A DNA stretch of 64,000 nt from Corylus avellana (GCF_901000735.1 NC_081543.1:30464771-30528770); one strand, 5' to 3'; counted from the stretch's first letter, positions 1-12,190 are shown. Made by a program: numbers and translations. Notes: generated from the sequence alone by a model not told the origin.

Positions 1-44
1 TGTGTGCTCCGATAATAGGTTGACATGGCATGTTATAAGGGGCT

Positions 45-212
45 TTCCTTTTGGGGTAGTAATATTCAGCACACCGGGCATAAATTTTTTTATTTTTTTA
101 TTTTTAAAAAAAATTAAAATAATAAAATAATAATGAGAAAAAAATTTTATGCCCAGCGTGCTTCACTGTTAAAGCACGCCGGGCGTGCTGAATATCACTA
201 CCCTTCCTTTTG
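45..212. mobile_element. Mutator-type MITE with 9-bp target duplication
   Basis: A 150-bp element at 54-203 has 19-bp terminal inverted repeats. The left end reads gggtagtaatattcagcac and the right end is its reverse complement with one mismatch. Both sides carry the same 9 bases, ttccttttg, at 45-53 and 204-212, which is the target-site length of Mutator-like elements. The interior is AT-rich with no coding capacity, and the subterminal GCCCRGCGTGC-like blocks are also inverted. It is a non-autonomous insertion. Family membership is inferred from the 9-bp duplication, since no transposase is present. Confidence 0.85.
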
Positions 213-666
213 TCTTTTTTAAGTGGCTGATATGGAAGCTACTTAAAACATGTCACCTCAACTAGTATGAAATGTGGGTGAGTATCATTACTTTTTTAAG
301 CCACTTAAAATATGTCATGTTATGTCACATCACGTTAGTAAGTGTAAAGTGAATGAAAAATCTTTCTAAAAATAGTAGTGTTATATATCACATTTTTATC
401 TCACAATGCTGACTAGTGTCAACATTGAGAAATAGTTGTGAAATAAAATTGTAGTTTTTAACATTTCTCTTATGAAAATACTTGTAAGAATTGCATGCTA
501 TAAAGACATATCAATTTAATAAACTAAGTTGAAGAAAGTTCCTCCTGTCTAATTCAAAGAAAAACTTTATCGTTGATGCAAATCAACTCATTATTAATTT
601 ATAGTGATTTTCAATTTTTCATTTCCAATCAATATTAAACTTGCAAAAATGGGTTGTAATATGCAG

Positions 667-1251
667 TTATCAGAGCCATGGTTTTTCTTGTACGTGTTTC
701 TTTTCCTTGGAGCCTATGGACAAGATCTCTTTGAATTTGTAATAGAGGGAGGAACAGTTCAAAAATGGTGGAATAATCAGAGAATGTGGATGATAAGAGG
801 GCTCTCATCCTTCATGTTCGGGTTCCTCGAGTTCTTTCTCACCCGTTTAGGCATTTCCACCTATGGCTTCGGATTGACCAGCAAAGTGGTTGATGATGAA
901 CAAAGCAAAAGATACGACCAAGGTAAATTTGAGTTTGGAGTCTCATCACCCATGTTTATGCCTCTAACAATGGCGGCGATAATCAATTTGGTCTCCTTTT
1001 TTATGGGACTCATGCAAGTTATAAGAGGCAGCAGCAGTGTGGAGGGTCTCTTTCTGCAGATGTTCATAGCAGGTTTTGTAGTTTTGAATTCCCTGCCAAT
1101 TTATGAAGCCATGGTCTTGAGGAGAGACAAAGGAAGAATGCATTTCAAAACTACTATAATTTCTACCCTTCTTGCATTGCTATTGATATTTAGAGCTTGG
1201 CCCTATCTTGTGTCACTTCTTGCTATAAGTACATTTCTTGCTCTGAAATGA
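667..1251 (+). CDS. CSLG: Cellulose synthase-like protein G, C-terminal (last) exon
   Basis: The open frame matches the C-terminal membrane region of plant CslG proteins: EPWFFLYVFLFLGAYGQ, then WWNNQRMWMIRGLSSF, SKVVDDEQSKRYDQGKFEFG, SPMFMPLTMAAIINL and LPIYEAMVLRRDKGRM. These GT2-family enzymes sit in the Golgi/ER membrane; relatives of this clade have been shown to glucuronosylate triterpenoid saponins. The hydrophobic stretches fit the last four to five transmembrane helices, followed by the stop at 1251. A splice acceptor (tatgcag) ends at 666, and the family motif starts immediately after it in frame, so the in-frame ATGs at 604, 649 and 661 are intronic. The catalytic exons are not in the 600 bases upstream. 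Either they lie before the window across an intron, or this is an orphan fragment. No frame damage is seen in the exon. Confidence 0.8.
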   Translation, partial: LSEPWFFLYVFLFLGAYGQDLFEFVIEGGTVQKWWNNQRMWMIRGLSSFMFGFLEFFLTRLGISTYGFGLTSKVVDDEQSKRYDQGKFEFGVSSPMFMPLTMAAIINLVSFFMGLMQVIRGSSSVEGLFLQMFIAGFVVLNSLPIYEAMVLRRDKGRMHFKTTIISTLLALLLIFRAWPYLVSLLAISTFLALK

Positions 1252-2279
1252 GTAAAAACTTTGTTGTTTGTATGTGATCATTGTCAAATTATGAATTCGA
1301 ACTTTTTTGCTACTTGGGTTTACTGCTTCTTTTTTTTTTTTTTTTTGAGCCACCACAAGAGAAGGGGAAAAAATTGAAAAAAAAGGAAGAAAAGAAAGTC
1401 TACATGGTATTAGTGAAAACCATTGATTTGATTACCACTAGTTACACATGAAAGAAAGTCTACATGATATTGTTTTTACCATAAGATGCATATGGTAAAA
1501 ACAATGATATTTAATTGAAATTGAAGTTGAATGAAGAGATTGAGTTTGAAGATGCCATGTTAAATCGCCTGTAATCTCAAAAACTTAAGTTGATAATAAA
1601 TGGTTGATTTAGATGCTCACCAAAAGTATGATAATTGCATAATTTCTTAAATGGACTCTTTGCATGGCAGTTTCTTACAAAAAGGAATTAAGATTTAGAA
1701 TTAGAACTTTTCTTTGTATCTTCGGGTGACTTTCCATTTCTACTTGTGCATGAAGTGAGAAAATTCTACTGTTTTTGTTTAATAATTGGTTGGTGAATTA
1801 ATCTGTCTAATAAGCTATAAGTATATATTCTTGAAAATTCTCTGATTTTACCTACTGCTACAGAAAATAGAGTTCAAGATAAATTAGGCCATGACACTGG
1901 CATTCTATTTTAAACCTGCAAGACAAAAAGCTTACACAAACCTCAAATGAGTGCATCCGGAACTACACTGATCTTCCCTCTGCTTCACTAATACTAACAT
2001 TAGCCGCCTTCAAAAAAGTTGGAAAAGCAATAACACAGCAAAAATAATGTGAATGTTTAACAGGCATGCATTTGCCTGCATGCCTGCAAGCCTTCAGAAC
2101 TGGTGTGTAACTAGTGCACTTATTCCAACTTGGAAAAGAAGGCATGATATGCTTCATAATTTATGGAGTTCTGCTATGGAGAACTCTGATTCTTGAGTTT
2201 GAGCCATCGGATCATTCTCCCTACAAACAGAATAGTTAGGTAATCTGCCAGAGTACTCCGTTAAATATACGCCCACGCT
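1252..2279. other. Intergenic region between CSLG exon and RING-H2 gene
   Basis: No coding region is supported. The stretch contains a poly-T run near 1330 and a short hairpin at about 1468-1511, whose arms contain ttgttttaccata-like sequence separated by a few bases. The right end is probably the 3' UTR and downstream flank of the minus-strand RING-H2 gene. Confidence 0.5.
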
Positions 2280-4491
2280 CTATGATCCTTCAACGGCACT
2301 GTCTTCTTGTTGTTGTTGTTGCTGTTGTTCTGATGATTCATTCTGTGGCTGCTGGTTGGATGTTGTTGTAGTGGTTTCTTGCTGGAAGGGCTCTGATATA
2401 GTAGGTGAAGGAGCAGGATTGTGAAGTTTGGTGGGGATGATCACCAAGCGTCTGCAGAGTGGACAAGTTGAGTTTGAGTGCAGCCAGTGATGTATGCATT
2501 CAACATGAAACACATGTTTGCATAATGGGATTTGGAGCAACTCTTCTTTGATCTCGAACTCTCCCAGGCAGACGCAACATCTGTGAAAAATATTCGTCAA
2601 ATGTTTGTTAAATCACTATTTATTCCAAAATTTCTTAAGTGTAGATGTGAAATATTTAATTGAAATTGAGAGTGAATGATGAAGACAACGTTTGAACTCA
2701 GGACTTTTGCTCTACTACCATGTTAAATTACCACTTATCTCAAAAGCTTAAACTGATAGAAAATGATAAACTTAATCATTTAAATTAAAATTATAACATA
2801 GTTCAACTCACACCGCCTGCAGATACTATTCTAAAATGTTTCCCATTTTCTATTTCATAGATCTTGCTAATGTGTCTTTCAATAGAAGATAGTAATCCTA
2901 TACAAACGTCCAAACTTGGCCCTTTAATTAGCACTATACAGAACTCATCAAAAACTTTCCAGACCAACTATAAAATTTGAGCTCCATGAGTGCACTGACT
3001 GAAAAAAAATCTGTGTTCTTGATCATGGTACAATTGAAGTGAATAACATTGACAGAAATTTACTTAGAAGATGCAGCGAATACGGGATAATCAATTAATA
3101 CAACATAATATGGGGTCCACAAAGTAAGCAAGGACATATATCTCAAAGGGGCAAAGTAATTAGAACTTCGAAGGCAAAAGAACCAAAAAAAAAACTGTAG
3201 ATTGCACTTTGATACAGGGGTTGTTCTTATCTAGTTAGGGTACCTTTTTTTTTTTTCCTGAAGAATATCGAATAGTACCAAAATGTTTTTCTTTGAAACT
3301 TTATTCATATTTGGCCACCCTCCAAAGATGTCATGATTTCTCATATATTCTGCTTTCTTATCAGTCATGTTTCAAAACGCACTTTTGAGAAAGAGTAGTG
3401 GATGCCATTAGAGATTCTAAGTGGCATGTGGAAAGGAATTCAAGGTTTTATCTAGCTAGACGATATGGGGCATATATAACTGTTTTCAGGATGTGTCATT
3501 ATCTGATGCCCTTTGTGGAGCTTTGGAAAAAGAAAACTTTATTGGTGGTCAATGTCAATATTGTTCATCTATCGTGAGTTGGGCTTCTTGACATGATGGA
3601 AGTGATACAACCCATCATAGGGCACATGTTGTAGGGCATAAATGATAAAAGGTCCGCTTTGTTCTATAATTTTTTTTTTCTCACTTTTGTTTTTTCTTCT
3701 CAAAACAAAAATATTAATAAACAACTCAAAATATAAAACACTTTGTCTACTCAAAATTACTTTTACCTTATATCAAACAAAAAACAAAGATATCCTCTAA
3801 ACGCATTAACAAACAGAACAGTGACATTACTCCAATAGCAAAAGCTTAGCTCAACTCTTATTTGGATCAAAACTAAGTGGGAAATTGGAAAGGAAAAAGA
3901 AGAGAGAAGAGATATTAATTACATACTGTGATTCCCTTGTCCTTAATTCCTCATCAAATAAGATTACTGGAAGCTTGTCCTTGATATCCCCCTTCAGACC
4001 CACCTCACATGTCTGCAGAAAGATATGAAGCAAAAGAGAACTAGTTAAATATTAGATTAAAAAAGGAAAAGCTATCATCTAATTTACACTGCATCTGTGA
4101 TCTCTAGCTTGAAAGATTTGAAAGAGATCAGGAAGAGAACTGTCAAATTATGTTAATCATCATTAGCATCACATTGATTCTATGCATGTACAACTATTTG
4201 TACATGTTCTTGCATGTATGTATGCAAGTGTGTGTGTGTGAGAGAGAGAGAGAGAGACAGAGAAGGGGGTCTTACTAAGGTAATAAATTGATTAGCTTGA
4301 TTAGAAGTTATAGGAAGTATTGGTGGAGGATATGAGAGAATGGAAGCCCTCCTCTTGAGGTAGAACAAGTAAAACAGCAGAAGGAGAATAATTGAAAAAA
4401 GGATGGGGATTGAGAATATGAAAGCTTGGTAAAGCTTAAGTTGAACAGCCTGAGAAAGGTGTGAGGGGTTTGGAGGTTGAGGAAAACCCAT
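2280..4491 (-). CDS. RING-H2 E3 ubiquitin ligase, ATL58/ATL59/ATL7 type
   Basis: Three exons (4491-4276, 4012-3927, 2580-2280) join with correct GT-AG borders to give 200 residues. The ATG at 4491 opens MGFPQPPNP and is followed by a conserved LKLYQAFIFSIPILF segment; residues 21-45 form one transmembrane helix. A juxtamembrane GLKGDIKDKLPVILF block follows, as in this ATL clade. The C3H2C3 RING has C102, C105, C121, H123, H126, C129, C140 and C143, with all eight zinc ligands present and the W133 after the sixth ligand that contacts E2. The tail is rich in Thr and Gln (a CAG/CAA run). The exon 2/3 junction splits the Gln codon before the first RING cysteine. Such proteins are membrane-anchored ubiquitin ligases; the substrate is unknown. 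The gene looks intact. Confidence 0.88.
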
Positions 4492-4583
4492 CGAGTCCAA
4501 GATATAGGAGAGCTTCAAAGGCCTTATTGTGTGTATTTATGCAGAAAAATCTTCTTGTATGTGATCTTTACGCGCACACTCAA

Positions 4584-4617
<34 letters not shown>

Positions 4618-4620
4618 GTA
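4492..4620 (-). promoter_or_regulatory. Pyrimidine-rich 5' leader of the RING-H2 gene
   Basis: Upstream of the start codon, read on the minus strand, lies a (CT)n/(CTGT)n tract at about 4584-4616, within the likely 5' UTR or core promoter. Y-patch and CT-repeat leaders are common at plant transcription start sites. No clear TATA box was identified. A separate (GA)n tract near 4240-4258 lies inside intron 1. Confidence 0.4.
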
Positions 4621-7600
4621 CTAAAAGATTGCTTGTGGATTTGGAAACTCATGAAAGATTTGTAACTTTGTTAATAAAATATGAGCAAGCAAAGAGCTTT
4701 TGAAGATCATTTTTACATGATGATGACATGTATATCTTCTTTCTTTTATATGATGGGACGAGCCCAGGACTCTCCACCAAATTTAAGGGTCCTCACACAA
4801 AGCACTTAGGCCCATTTGTCTTTGTCCTTCATGCATGGGCCCAACATGATCATGAATTCTTCCACTCCTTAGTTGATAAACAAAAAGAAAAAGGAAAAAA
4901 GGACTTAGTTTGATATATGATATGGTCAGATAAAACAATTTTAATTTAACCACCAAATTTCTGCAGACTTGTTTATTGTCAAGAGATGCTGAAAAAGGCC
5001 TCACTTGGAAACGAATTTATGAGCTTTGTGTGGTAGGTAAAATTTGTTATGTGTCAAAACAGATCAAGATAGATTATCATGATTAAGTTGGTATTGGTTC
5101 AGATTCAAGGTTGGCTGGTCAAATGGCTTAATGACCTTGGTACCATTAGGAGGTTAGCAAAGTGGGTTTAACTCAATCTCAAGAAATTGACACATTTCTA
5201 CCTTACAAGTTTCAACATTCAAGAGCAACTAAGCCACTAATGTTGTATTTAGGTGTATATGTTCCCCGATAGACACTAAGTTTCTTGGAGACAGAGATCA
5301 GCAATGAGGTTGTTCATTGAATGTGTAATGAGCAGCCTCACGTGAGAGATTGCCCGAAGTACTCCACGTGTTAGAAAAGTTTGAATCCCATCTACTTGGT
5401 TTGTCTAGACAGCTCATTGCACGGGATCCTCGTTCGTTTCTTGGTGTTATATATGTTAACGGTTAAGTGAACCTCCTAAATGGTTTTATATATTTCCGAA
5501 AATTGTCAAATCACTCCAGCCTTTTAGAGTGGGGGACAAAAATCAAATAAAAAGAAATGATCTTGGAATAATTTTCATACATATAGTTTCTGATCCAACA
5601 TGAGGGAAAGGAAAAAGATATGGCTTGCCCCTACACTTTGAGTGGTTATTAGGGCCAGCCTTATTTCTCCCTCTCTCTTTTCTATTATATAATCAAAGAA
5701 CTTATTCTTCTTGAAAAGGTAAAATTCTGTAAGTCATTGCACTAAAGTGATGATGTTTTTATCTTTGAACTTTTCATTATTACATAAACACCGGATCAAG
5801 CACGGAAGCATCAATAAAAGCATATCTATCATGTCCTCATGCACTAAAGTGATGATGTTGTTAGCTCCATCCTTTTTTTTTTTCTGACATCATATAATAG
5901 CGAGTCATGACAAAACTTTGAAAGCATATATGTGTAGGGATCGGATCTCCTCCCATTCAAATGCCTCCAATTTATTAACAAAAAAAAAAAAAAAAAAAAA
6001 AAGGTGGTTATTGGTTGTTATATGGCAAATTAGGGTTAAGGGACGGGAATTCGATGCAGGGAGGAAATTTAATGCGTTTGAATGGAAGGGAATCCGGTTC
6101 ATATGTCTAAACTCGAGCCAAAGATGAGGAAATTAGAGACGTTTGAATGGAAGGGAATCTGGTCCGTAAGTCTAAAATCAAATCAAAAATGAGAGGAAAT
6201 TAGAGGCATTTGAATGGAAGGGAATCCAGTCCGTATGCGCATATAAAGAAATAAAATTTCAACTTTGAGTAGGTATAGTGACATGGTGTCCAAGTGCGAA
6301 GCATATAGTATAGTTTTCTCATGTACGAACTCATTGTTTAATTAGCCACTTAATTAAGAAGTGCTTCCAAGCATCATAGCATACAAGATTTGAGACCAAC
6401 ATTTACTTTTCTGACATATTTTCACTATTTTAATGCATTTCACATTTTATATGATCCTACTTGGTGCAACTTGTCCACTTTTTAGATCTTTTCCAGGATG
6501 CGTTTTTATGTTAGAGACGTCCCTTACTTGAAGTGAAGAGAGCCTACTGTTGTTGGTGGATTATGAAGAAGCCTCTCTATAATCTATAACTATTTAGGGA
6601 TTTTCCGGTTATATTTGCACTATCATCTATTAAGAAACTAAGAGGAGAGTTAACATACACGAACTTTTTTATAATTCACTCGCTCTATATGGGCTAGCAT
6701 CTTCTAAATTTAAGACTGGGGTGATATAATAAATTCCTTGCATTCTCAGCAGAACCACGTCATACAATGCTTCAATTCCATATAGGGTTACTAAATAGCC
6801 CTAAAATATCATTTGTAACGACCCAAGAAAAAGGCTAGCTGCATTTGTTTAAGTTGCTATTAGAGTTCCTTAAAATCACTTATAAAGTCCAGTCTCACCT
6901 AGTAAAAAAACATGTAGGACTTAGCACCGACTTGAGAATTTTTGTGTGATAGAAAAAGGTGAATCCAATTACTATTTGGTGGCGGTTGGTGCTTGCCAAG
7001 ACGGATTACTTTGATTTCAGGATAATGCTTTTCACCAAACTCGGTAGGAAAAAATTCCTTCAATGCAATCTAATTAATCGACATAATTTAAAATGCATGT
7101 GATTATCACAAATGTATATGAAAATTAAAATATATATGAAAATCACATGTATTGCATACACAAATCATTTTAATTAGAGTAAATCGTAACTCAATTGGAA
7201 GAAAAACTTTATCATTTTATAAATCATTGATAATAGTTTCTCACAATGACGAATTGACGATAGACCATAAAGATGATCAGGACACATGCATTTCATGTGC
7301 CTTGTTAGCTTTAGTATTATTGCTGGCGTATCAAGGCAGGATCTGTTGTTGAGGTGGGTGATGACTGGTATGCATAAGACAAATCCCCAATTTTTTCTTT
7401 ATTTTGACAAAAAGTGAAACTAAATGATAAGGATTAACATCTCAGCAATAGACCTCACGTCAGAAAGCAAGTTCCCACACTCTGAGTCTCTGTGCATTGC
7501 ATACTAGCTATAATAAACTAGGCACTAAAGTTTTTAAAAAATCAATGTGTTAATTTAAGAATAATATCAAGGATACTACCAATTTTACTATGGAATATAC

Positions 7601-8935
7601 GATTTCCATAAAGTTAGCTTATGCGCTGACAGGTTATACCACATCAATTAAAAAAATAAAATAAAATAAAAATTACTGACATGGCACTCACATGTTAGCC
7701 CCAAAACAAATTGTCCAGCATTTCTCATAAGGGAAGTCGGCCACCCCAACCGAATCTAAGGAGGTAATTGCACTATTAGTAGAATCCTTAAATTATCGGG
7801 AGGGGTCGCGCTGTCGACCAAAAGAGGGTGTGCAAAAAAAAATACAGCTGATATCACAGTGCTACATCAATGCAAAGGAAGACTGCATAAAACGAATGTA
7901 CAAAGTGATATGACAACTTCTGTATTGTAACATTGATAATACCATAAGTATTTTTCATTCTTTTAATTTGATTTTAGGATTTTCTTACAAGAATCTTACA
8001 AATTGACGTGATAGCCAATATGATTGATAGTACATCAACTTCTAGTTATTAAGCAGTTGATATGATATTATCCAGATAGGCTCTAATATTAATTTGTAAG
8101 TTTTTCATAGTAATAGTTTTGTGTGTATATAACCCCACCCCAGCCCATATAAAAGATCAATTCGAACCAACTTGAATCTTGAATAGGCAGATTTCATTTC
8201 TCATTAGCCCAACCCCAGAATGATGGGAAGGTATTTTCTGAACCCCAGTGGTCAAAGGATAAGAATTTAGACGACTATGTACAATAAGCAAAGATATTAC
8301 ATCTAAAAAAACCTTGGATCAAGTTAGTAATTTTTGACATAATTCATGAATCCGACGCGAACCCAATACAAAATTATCAAATTAAAGTTACAGAGTCTGA
8401 CCTGTTTAATTAAATGAGTCGAGTTAAAAATTCACTTATATAGTTTTATACTCATTCCTTAACACAACCTGAATCCAACAAGCAAATATAAATTATCACT
8501 GCTACTTTTTTTGCCGAGACAACAGTGAGCATATTGGCAATTGTTCAGGACGTCAGAAGACATGAGTCATGACTAACAGAGTGGAAGAAGGTTCAGTGCA
8601 ATTGTTATTTTATTGTCTTCTGCGTTTGGGGTTGAATTGTGCTTAATTTGCATTTCAGTTAAATCATGGAAGAAGCCAAACAAGCAAATTATTATGTCCA
8701 TAATCAAGATGTAAAATTTCAAAATATATGCTCATATTCCATTGCATGTCTGCAACTTCTAGCAACCGCATCGATTTTCTATTGCCATCAATCCAACTAT
8801 ATTACAAAAATGAAAAATCCCAATAAGAAAGGGAAAGAAAGAAAGATCCATAGCATATGAGATTACATCGTGCATACAAGCTTTTGCTTCCTAATGGTCT
8901 TCCTCTCAAAGCCAAAACAATCGATTCAATCTAAA
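4621..8935. other. Intergenic region, no supported gene
   Basis: Both strands contain only short, family-less open frames. The region is AT-rich, with a poly-A run at about 5980-6002 that belongs to a small repeated element annotated separately (5938-6232). The rest resembles degenerate transposon and flanking sequence. Nothing is recognisable at protein level. The last few hundred bases before 8935 are the likely 3' flank of the plastid S6 gene. Confidence 0.5.
5938..6232. repeat. Small element with inverted ends and three 66-bp repeats
   Basis: The left end (about 5940-5972) is the inverse of the right end (about 6196-6229): both carry a core of the form AGGCATTTGAATGG followed by a purine-rich tract. 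Toward the right end the unit beginning GYRTTTGAATGGAAGGGAAT recurs at 6074, 6139 and 6206, a period of about 66 bp. It looks like a MITE-like element whose right terminus has been amplified in tandem. No target duplication was identified. Confidence 0.5.
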
Positions 8936-10737
8936 CTAATACTTCCTCTTCCTTATTTTGAAACTCATTGATCGGATAACATCGTCGTCGGTATTGAGTG
9001 TCTGGTCAAGAATCGCAATGGAATCGGGTTTTGTGAAGTAGGTGAAGAGAAGATAGATACCATCCAAGTATGTGTTAGATTCCCCAGCTTTGTTTTTCCT
9101 CTGGATGCTATAGGCCAGCGGAATGACCCCTCTGTTGAAAACCTCCACATACATGCCACCCCCAGCAACAAGCAACTGGAAAATCAGCACAATTAGGAAT
9201 TATTTAGCAGTTACTCTGAATCCCATATATAAGAAATCTAAAGAGCAGCACTAGGTAGGCCTAGGAACAAACTTCAAATAAGATGGCACTTCAAGTTTTC
9301 ATACCCACATTATGCTTCTTCAAGCTGCTTAAACTAAAAATCTATGGACATATATTGCCTGAGAGCTTACCTTTCCTAGCTCCCTGTTTATCATTCTTTT
9401 AGTCCAATTTGGATAAGCCCTTACTTGGTCATTAAAATTATGATCTGCAGGGAAGATTCAAACCATACCCAAGATATCCTACTCCAATGTTAAACAGCAA
9501 CTTCATACAAAATTGACCAACAAGAAGTTCACACCATATTTAACAGAAACTTTACAGGTCAAAATCCTTGCAGCACTATCATAGGAGATAAATGGCTTAT
9601 AATATAAATATAACACATAGGGACACCATTTAACTAAAAACCACCACAGAATCGGCACAATTATGTTATATCAACCACTAATTCTAGCAACCAGTATCCC
9701 ATGTAGCACACCATTTACCTCAAAAGCAATGCAGAGTCGGCCCAGTTATGGTGTATCAACCACTAATTCTAGCAACCAGTATCCCGTGTAGCACACTATT
9801 TACTTCAAAAGCATTGCAGAGTCGGCAAATTATGTTATATCAACCCTAATTCTAGCAACCAGTGTCCCATATAGCACACCATTTACCTCAAAAGCACTGC
9901 AGAGTCAGCTCAATTATGGTGTATGAACCACAAATTCTAGCAACCATTATCCCATCTAGCACACCATTTACTTCAAAAGCATTGCAGAATCGGCCCAATT
10001 ATGTTATATCAACCACTAATTCTAGCAACCAGTATCCAATGTGGCACACCATTTACCGTCGCCCAATTATGTTATATCAAGCACCAACTCTTGAGACCCT
10101 ATCTTATGTGGGACTTAACCACTCCTACTTGTATACTCGGACTATAAACATATAAATCACAAGACGTAATGAAACTCACGATCGAGTAGACATGGTAGTA
10201 GTAATGGTATTAGTAATGGCTATAAAGTAGACATGATTGACATATGATCATGATTACATGACTCTATAAACTTTTCTCCTATTGGTATTAAATGGGAATT
10301 CATGAAATAGCAAAATAATAACAAAAATATTAAATATTTTTTCTTATTTTCTCTTTTGTTACCTCCTCGTACTTCTGGGTAAGAGCGAGTCGTTCATCCT
10401 CGGACATGTCGGGCCTGAGAACCGCCATGGTCTCATACTGTCGGAGCCCCGGCGGGCACTGGGGCGCCTCCTTGTCCTCCACGGCCGTCGCGCCCGGCAC
10501 GGGAGGGTACGGCGGGTCGTCCTCAGACCCGAACCCGCCCTCGAAGAAGGATCCCGAGAAGTCCAAGGTTTGAGCTTTAACACTCATTCCGAGGTCGCTT
10601 CTTCTGGTTCGGTGAATCAAAGGTTTCGGTTTGGAAGCGAAAGGAGTGGTGGGTCGAGATGGGAATTGGGGAAGAGAGTAGGGGCAAAATGGGGAATTTG
10701 AGGGGGTGATTGTGGAGGTGAGAGAAGAGGAGGCCAT
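8936..10737 (-). CDS. RPS6: 30S ribosomal protein S6 alpha, chloroplastic
   Basis: Two exons (10737-10363 and 9175-8936), joined by GT-AG borders in phase 0, give 204 residues. The first 50-60 residues are Ser/Thr/Pro-rich with few acidic residues, as expected of a chloroplast transit peptide. An acidic spacer follows (SEDDPPYPPVPGA), then the S6 domain from about residue 98: LRQYETMAVLRPDMSEDER, then LLVAGGGMYVEVFNRGV, NTYLDGIYLLFTYFTKP and the basic C-terminus SFKIRKRKY. S6 binds 16S rRNA with S18 in the small plastid subunit. The junction KYEE/LLVAGGG falls inside the domain and is conserved in the plant gene. Exon 1 is markedly more GC-rich than its surroundings. The 1.19-kb intron carries a minisatellite. 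The gene appears intact. Confidence 0.93.
9655..10080. repeat. 85-bp minisatellite inside the RPS6 intron
   Basis: The word attctagcaacc recurs at 9681, 9766, 9849, 9934 and 10019, spaced 85, 83, 85 and 85 bases. Each unit runs through CACACCATTTAC and AAAAGCA-TGCAGAGTCGG blocks. About five imperfect copies are visible and the last is truncated. The array lies wholly in the intron and does not touch splice sites. Confidence 0.9.
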
Positions 10738-10935
10738 TGGGCTTGAGCTCTGGTGTGGAGCAGCGTGCGAAGTGAGTGGGGATAGATAGATAAGGGGGGG
10801 TTTTGTGCGCTCCCCCGCGCACGTTATAAAACTATACCTTTATTAGACAGATCGCCCTTTTAAAATAGCATCATAAAACGGAGGTATGACATTTAAATAT
10901 GAGAGCTGCTGCCATACGGTTGCGGTAGAAAACAT

Positions 10936-11325
10936 GGGTTTTCTACCCACCAGTCACAACATGACACATCAACATTTTAAGAAAAATGTAAAAACTTAAA
11001 ATGAGAACAAAACATCAAAACAAAAAAAAATGAGGACAAAAATGAGGAACCACCAGCCCCATCTGGGTGGCCGGCGTGGCCACCCCCAGGCCACGGGGTG
11101 GCCCGCGCGGCCACTCCCAGGCCACGGGGTGGCCGCGCCGTGGTGGCTGGGGTGGCTACGGGCCACCCCTAAGGGGCGGAAGCGGAAGCGGCGTTTTCGG
11201 GGCGGCGGCTTCAGGCGGAGGTGGGCGGCAGGTCAATGTGGGAGGAATAATATGGTGTTTTGTTCTCATTTTGAGTTTATGTGCTAAGCTAAGGTGTCAG
11301 CTTGTGAGTGGTGGGCAGAAAACCC
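10936..11325. mobile_element. Non-autonomous element with long inverted ends and GC-rich core
   Basis: The left end beginning gggttttctacccacca pairs with the reverse complement of the right end, which reads gggttttctgcccacca. Similarity continues inward for about 70-80 bases and includes an AAAATGAGAACAAAACA block on both sides. The interior (about 11060-11225) is very GC-rich and contains two tandem copies of a unit of about 31 bp with GGCCAC/GTGGCC palindromes. Long inverted ends with a foreign-looking GC-rich interior resemble Mutator-like elements, but no target duplication was found, so the superfamily is uncertain. Confidence 0.65.
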
Positions 11326-12190
11326 TCCCTTTTTGCCTTGACCGAATTGAAGTTATTCCCTTTAAATATACCAAACTATATTTTGTTACAATTAAGCACC
11401 TTTGTTAGTCTTGATTGTTAGTTTGAATTGAGAAGTGGTCGTATGTATGCACTTGACCATTTTTTCGTCAAAATATCCTTATTCTTTTTAAATCAAAACA
11501 GTAAAATAATAGTAAAACGAGGGCACAATCAAGATAGTGGCCAAACGACACATAATGGTGAATCAGCCATCCAAAATCAAAGAGGAGGAGGTGGCTAGCG
11601 GGCCACTCCTAGAGGGTTGGGGTTGGCCAATGAGCTACTCCTTAGAGGGCTGTCAATTCCTCTAAGCCATTTGTAATTTTGAAAACAAACTGACAACCTT
11701 TTTCAATTAATGTCAAGAGACAAAGGCTACGTCATTCCAATAGAATGAAGATAAAATGAAAATATAGTATGCAGCATTACTCTTTTAAAAAATCTTAACA
11801 TGATCTTAACTAATTAAAAAATAAAACCCCAACCCAATAACCCCAAATAAAGAATTTTGATTTCATCATCTTGAGATAGGGAAGTAATCAAATAAGAGCA
11901 TTAGCAACAGAATTTTTACAATCCATTCACTTTTCTAAATATAGGAAAAACTCTCAAAAAATTCTTGCAACAAATGCATTTGGTATTCCCTAAAAAAAAA
12001 CTCAAGGGAACCAAAACCAAAAGTGCTACATTAACATTTTTTTTTTTATTCAAATAAATGATTTCTCTTTCTTATCTTTCTTCTCTCTTTATCTTAGCAT
12101 TTATTGAAAAAATACTAAATGGTTTATATTTCCTCTCTTCAAAAAAATAATAAGGGAAGCTATTGTGGAAAAATTAATTTAATTATCTAA

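Noticed and set aside
861..1067. Minus-strand open frame inside the CslG exon
   Set aside because: It is antisense to a well-supported coding exon and has no family resemblance.
1963..2157. Cys-rich 64-codon minus-strand frame downstream of the RING-H2 gene
   Set aside because: Cysteine spacing fits no zinc-binding family, no splice link to the RING-H2 exons is needed, and the RING-H2 gene already has a stop at 2280.
4461..4703. Plus-strand frames with RERETETETE runs
   Set aside because: They translate the (GA)n/(GACA)n leader of the opposite-strand gene.
11030..11408. GC-rich frames with Gly/Arg/Pro-rich products
   Set aside because: They lie wholly inside the GC-rich core of an element with inverted ends; tandem units explain the composition and the frames have no family.
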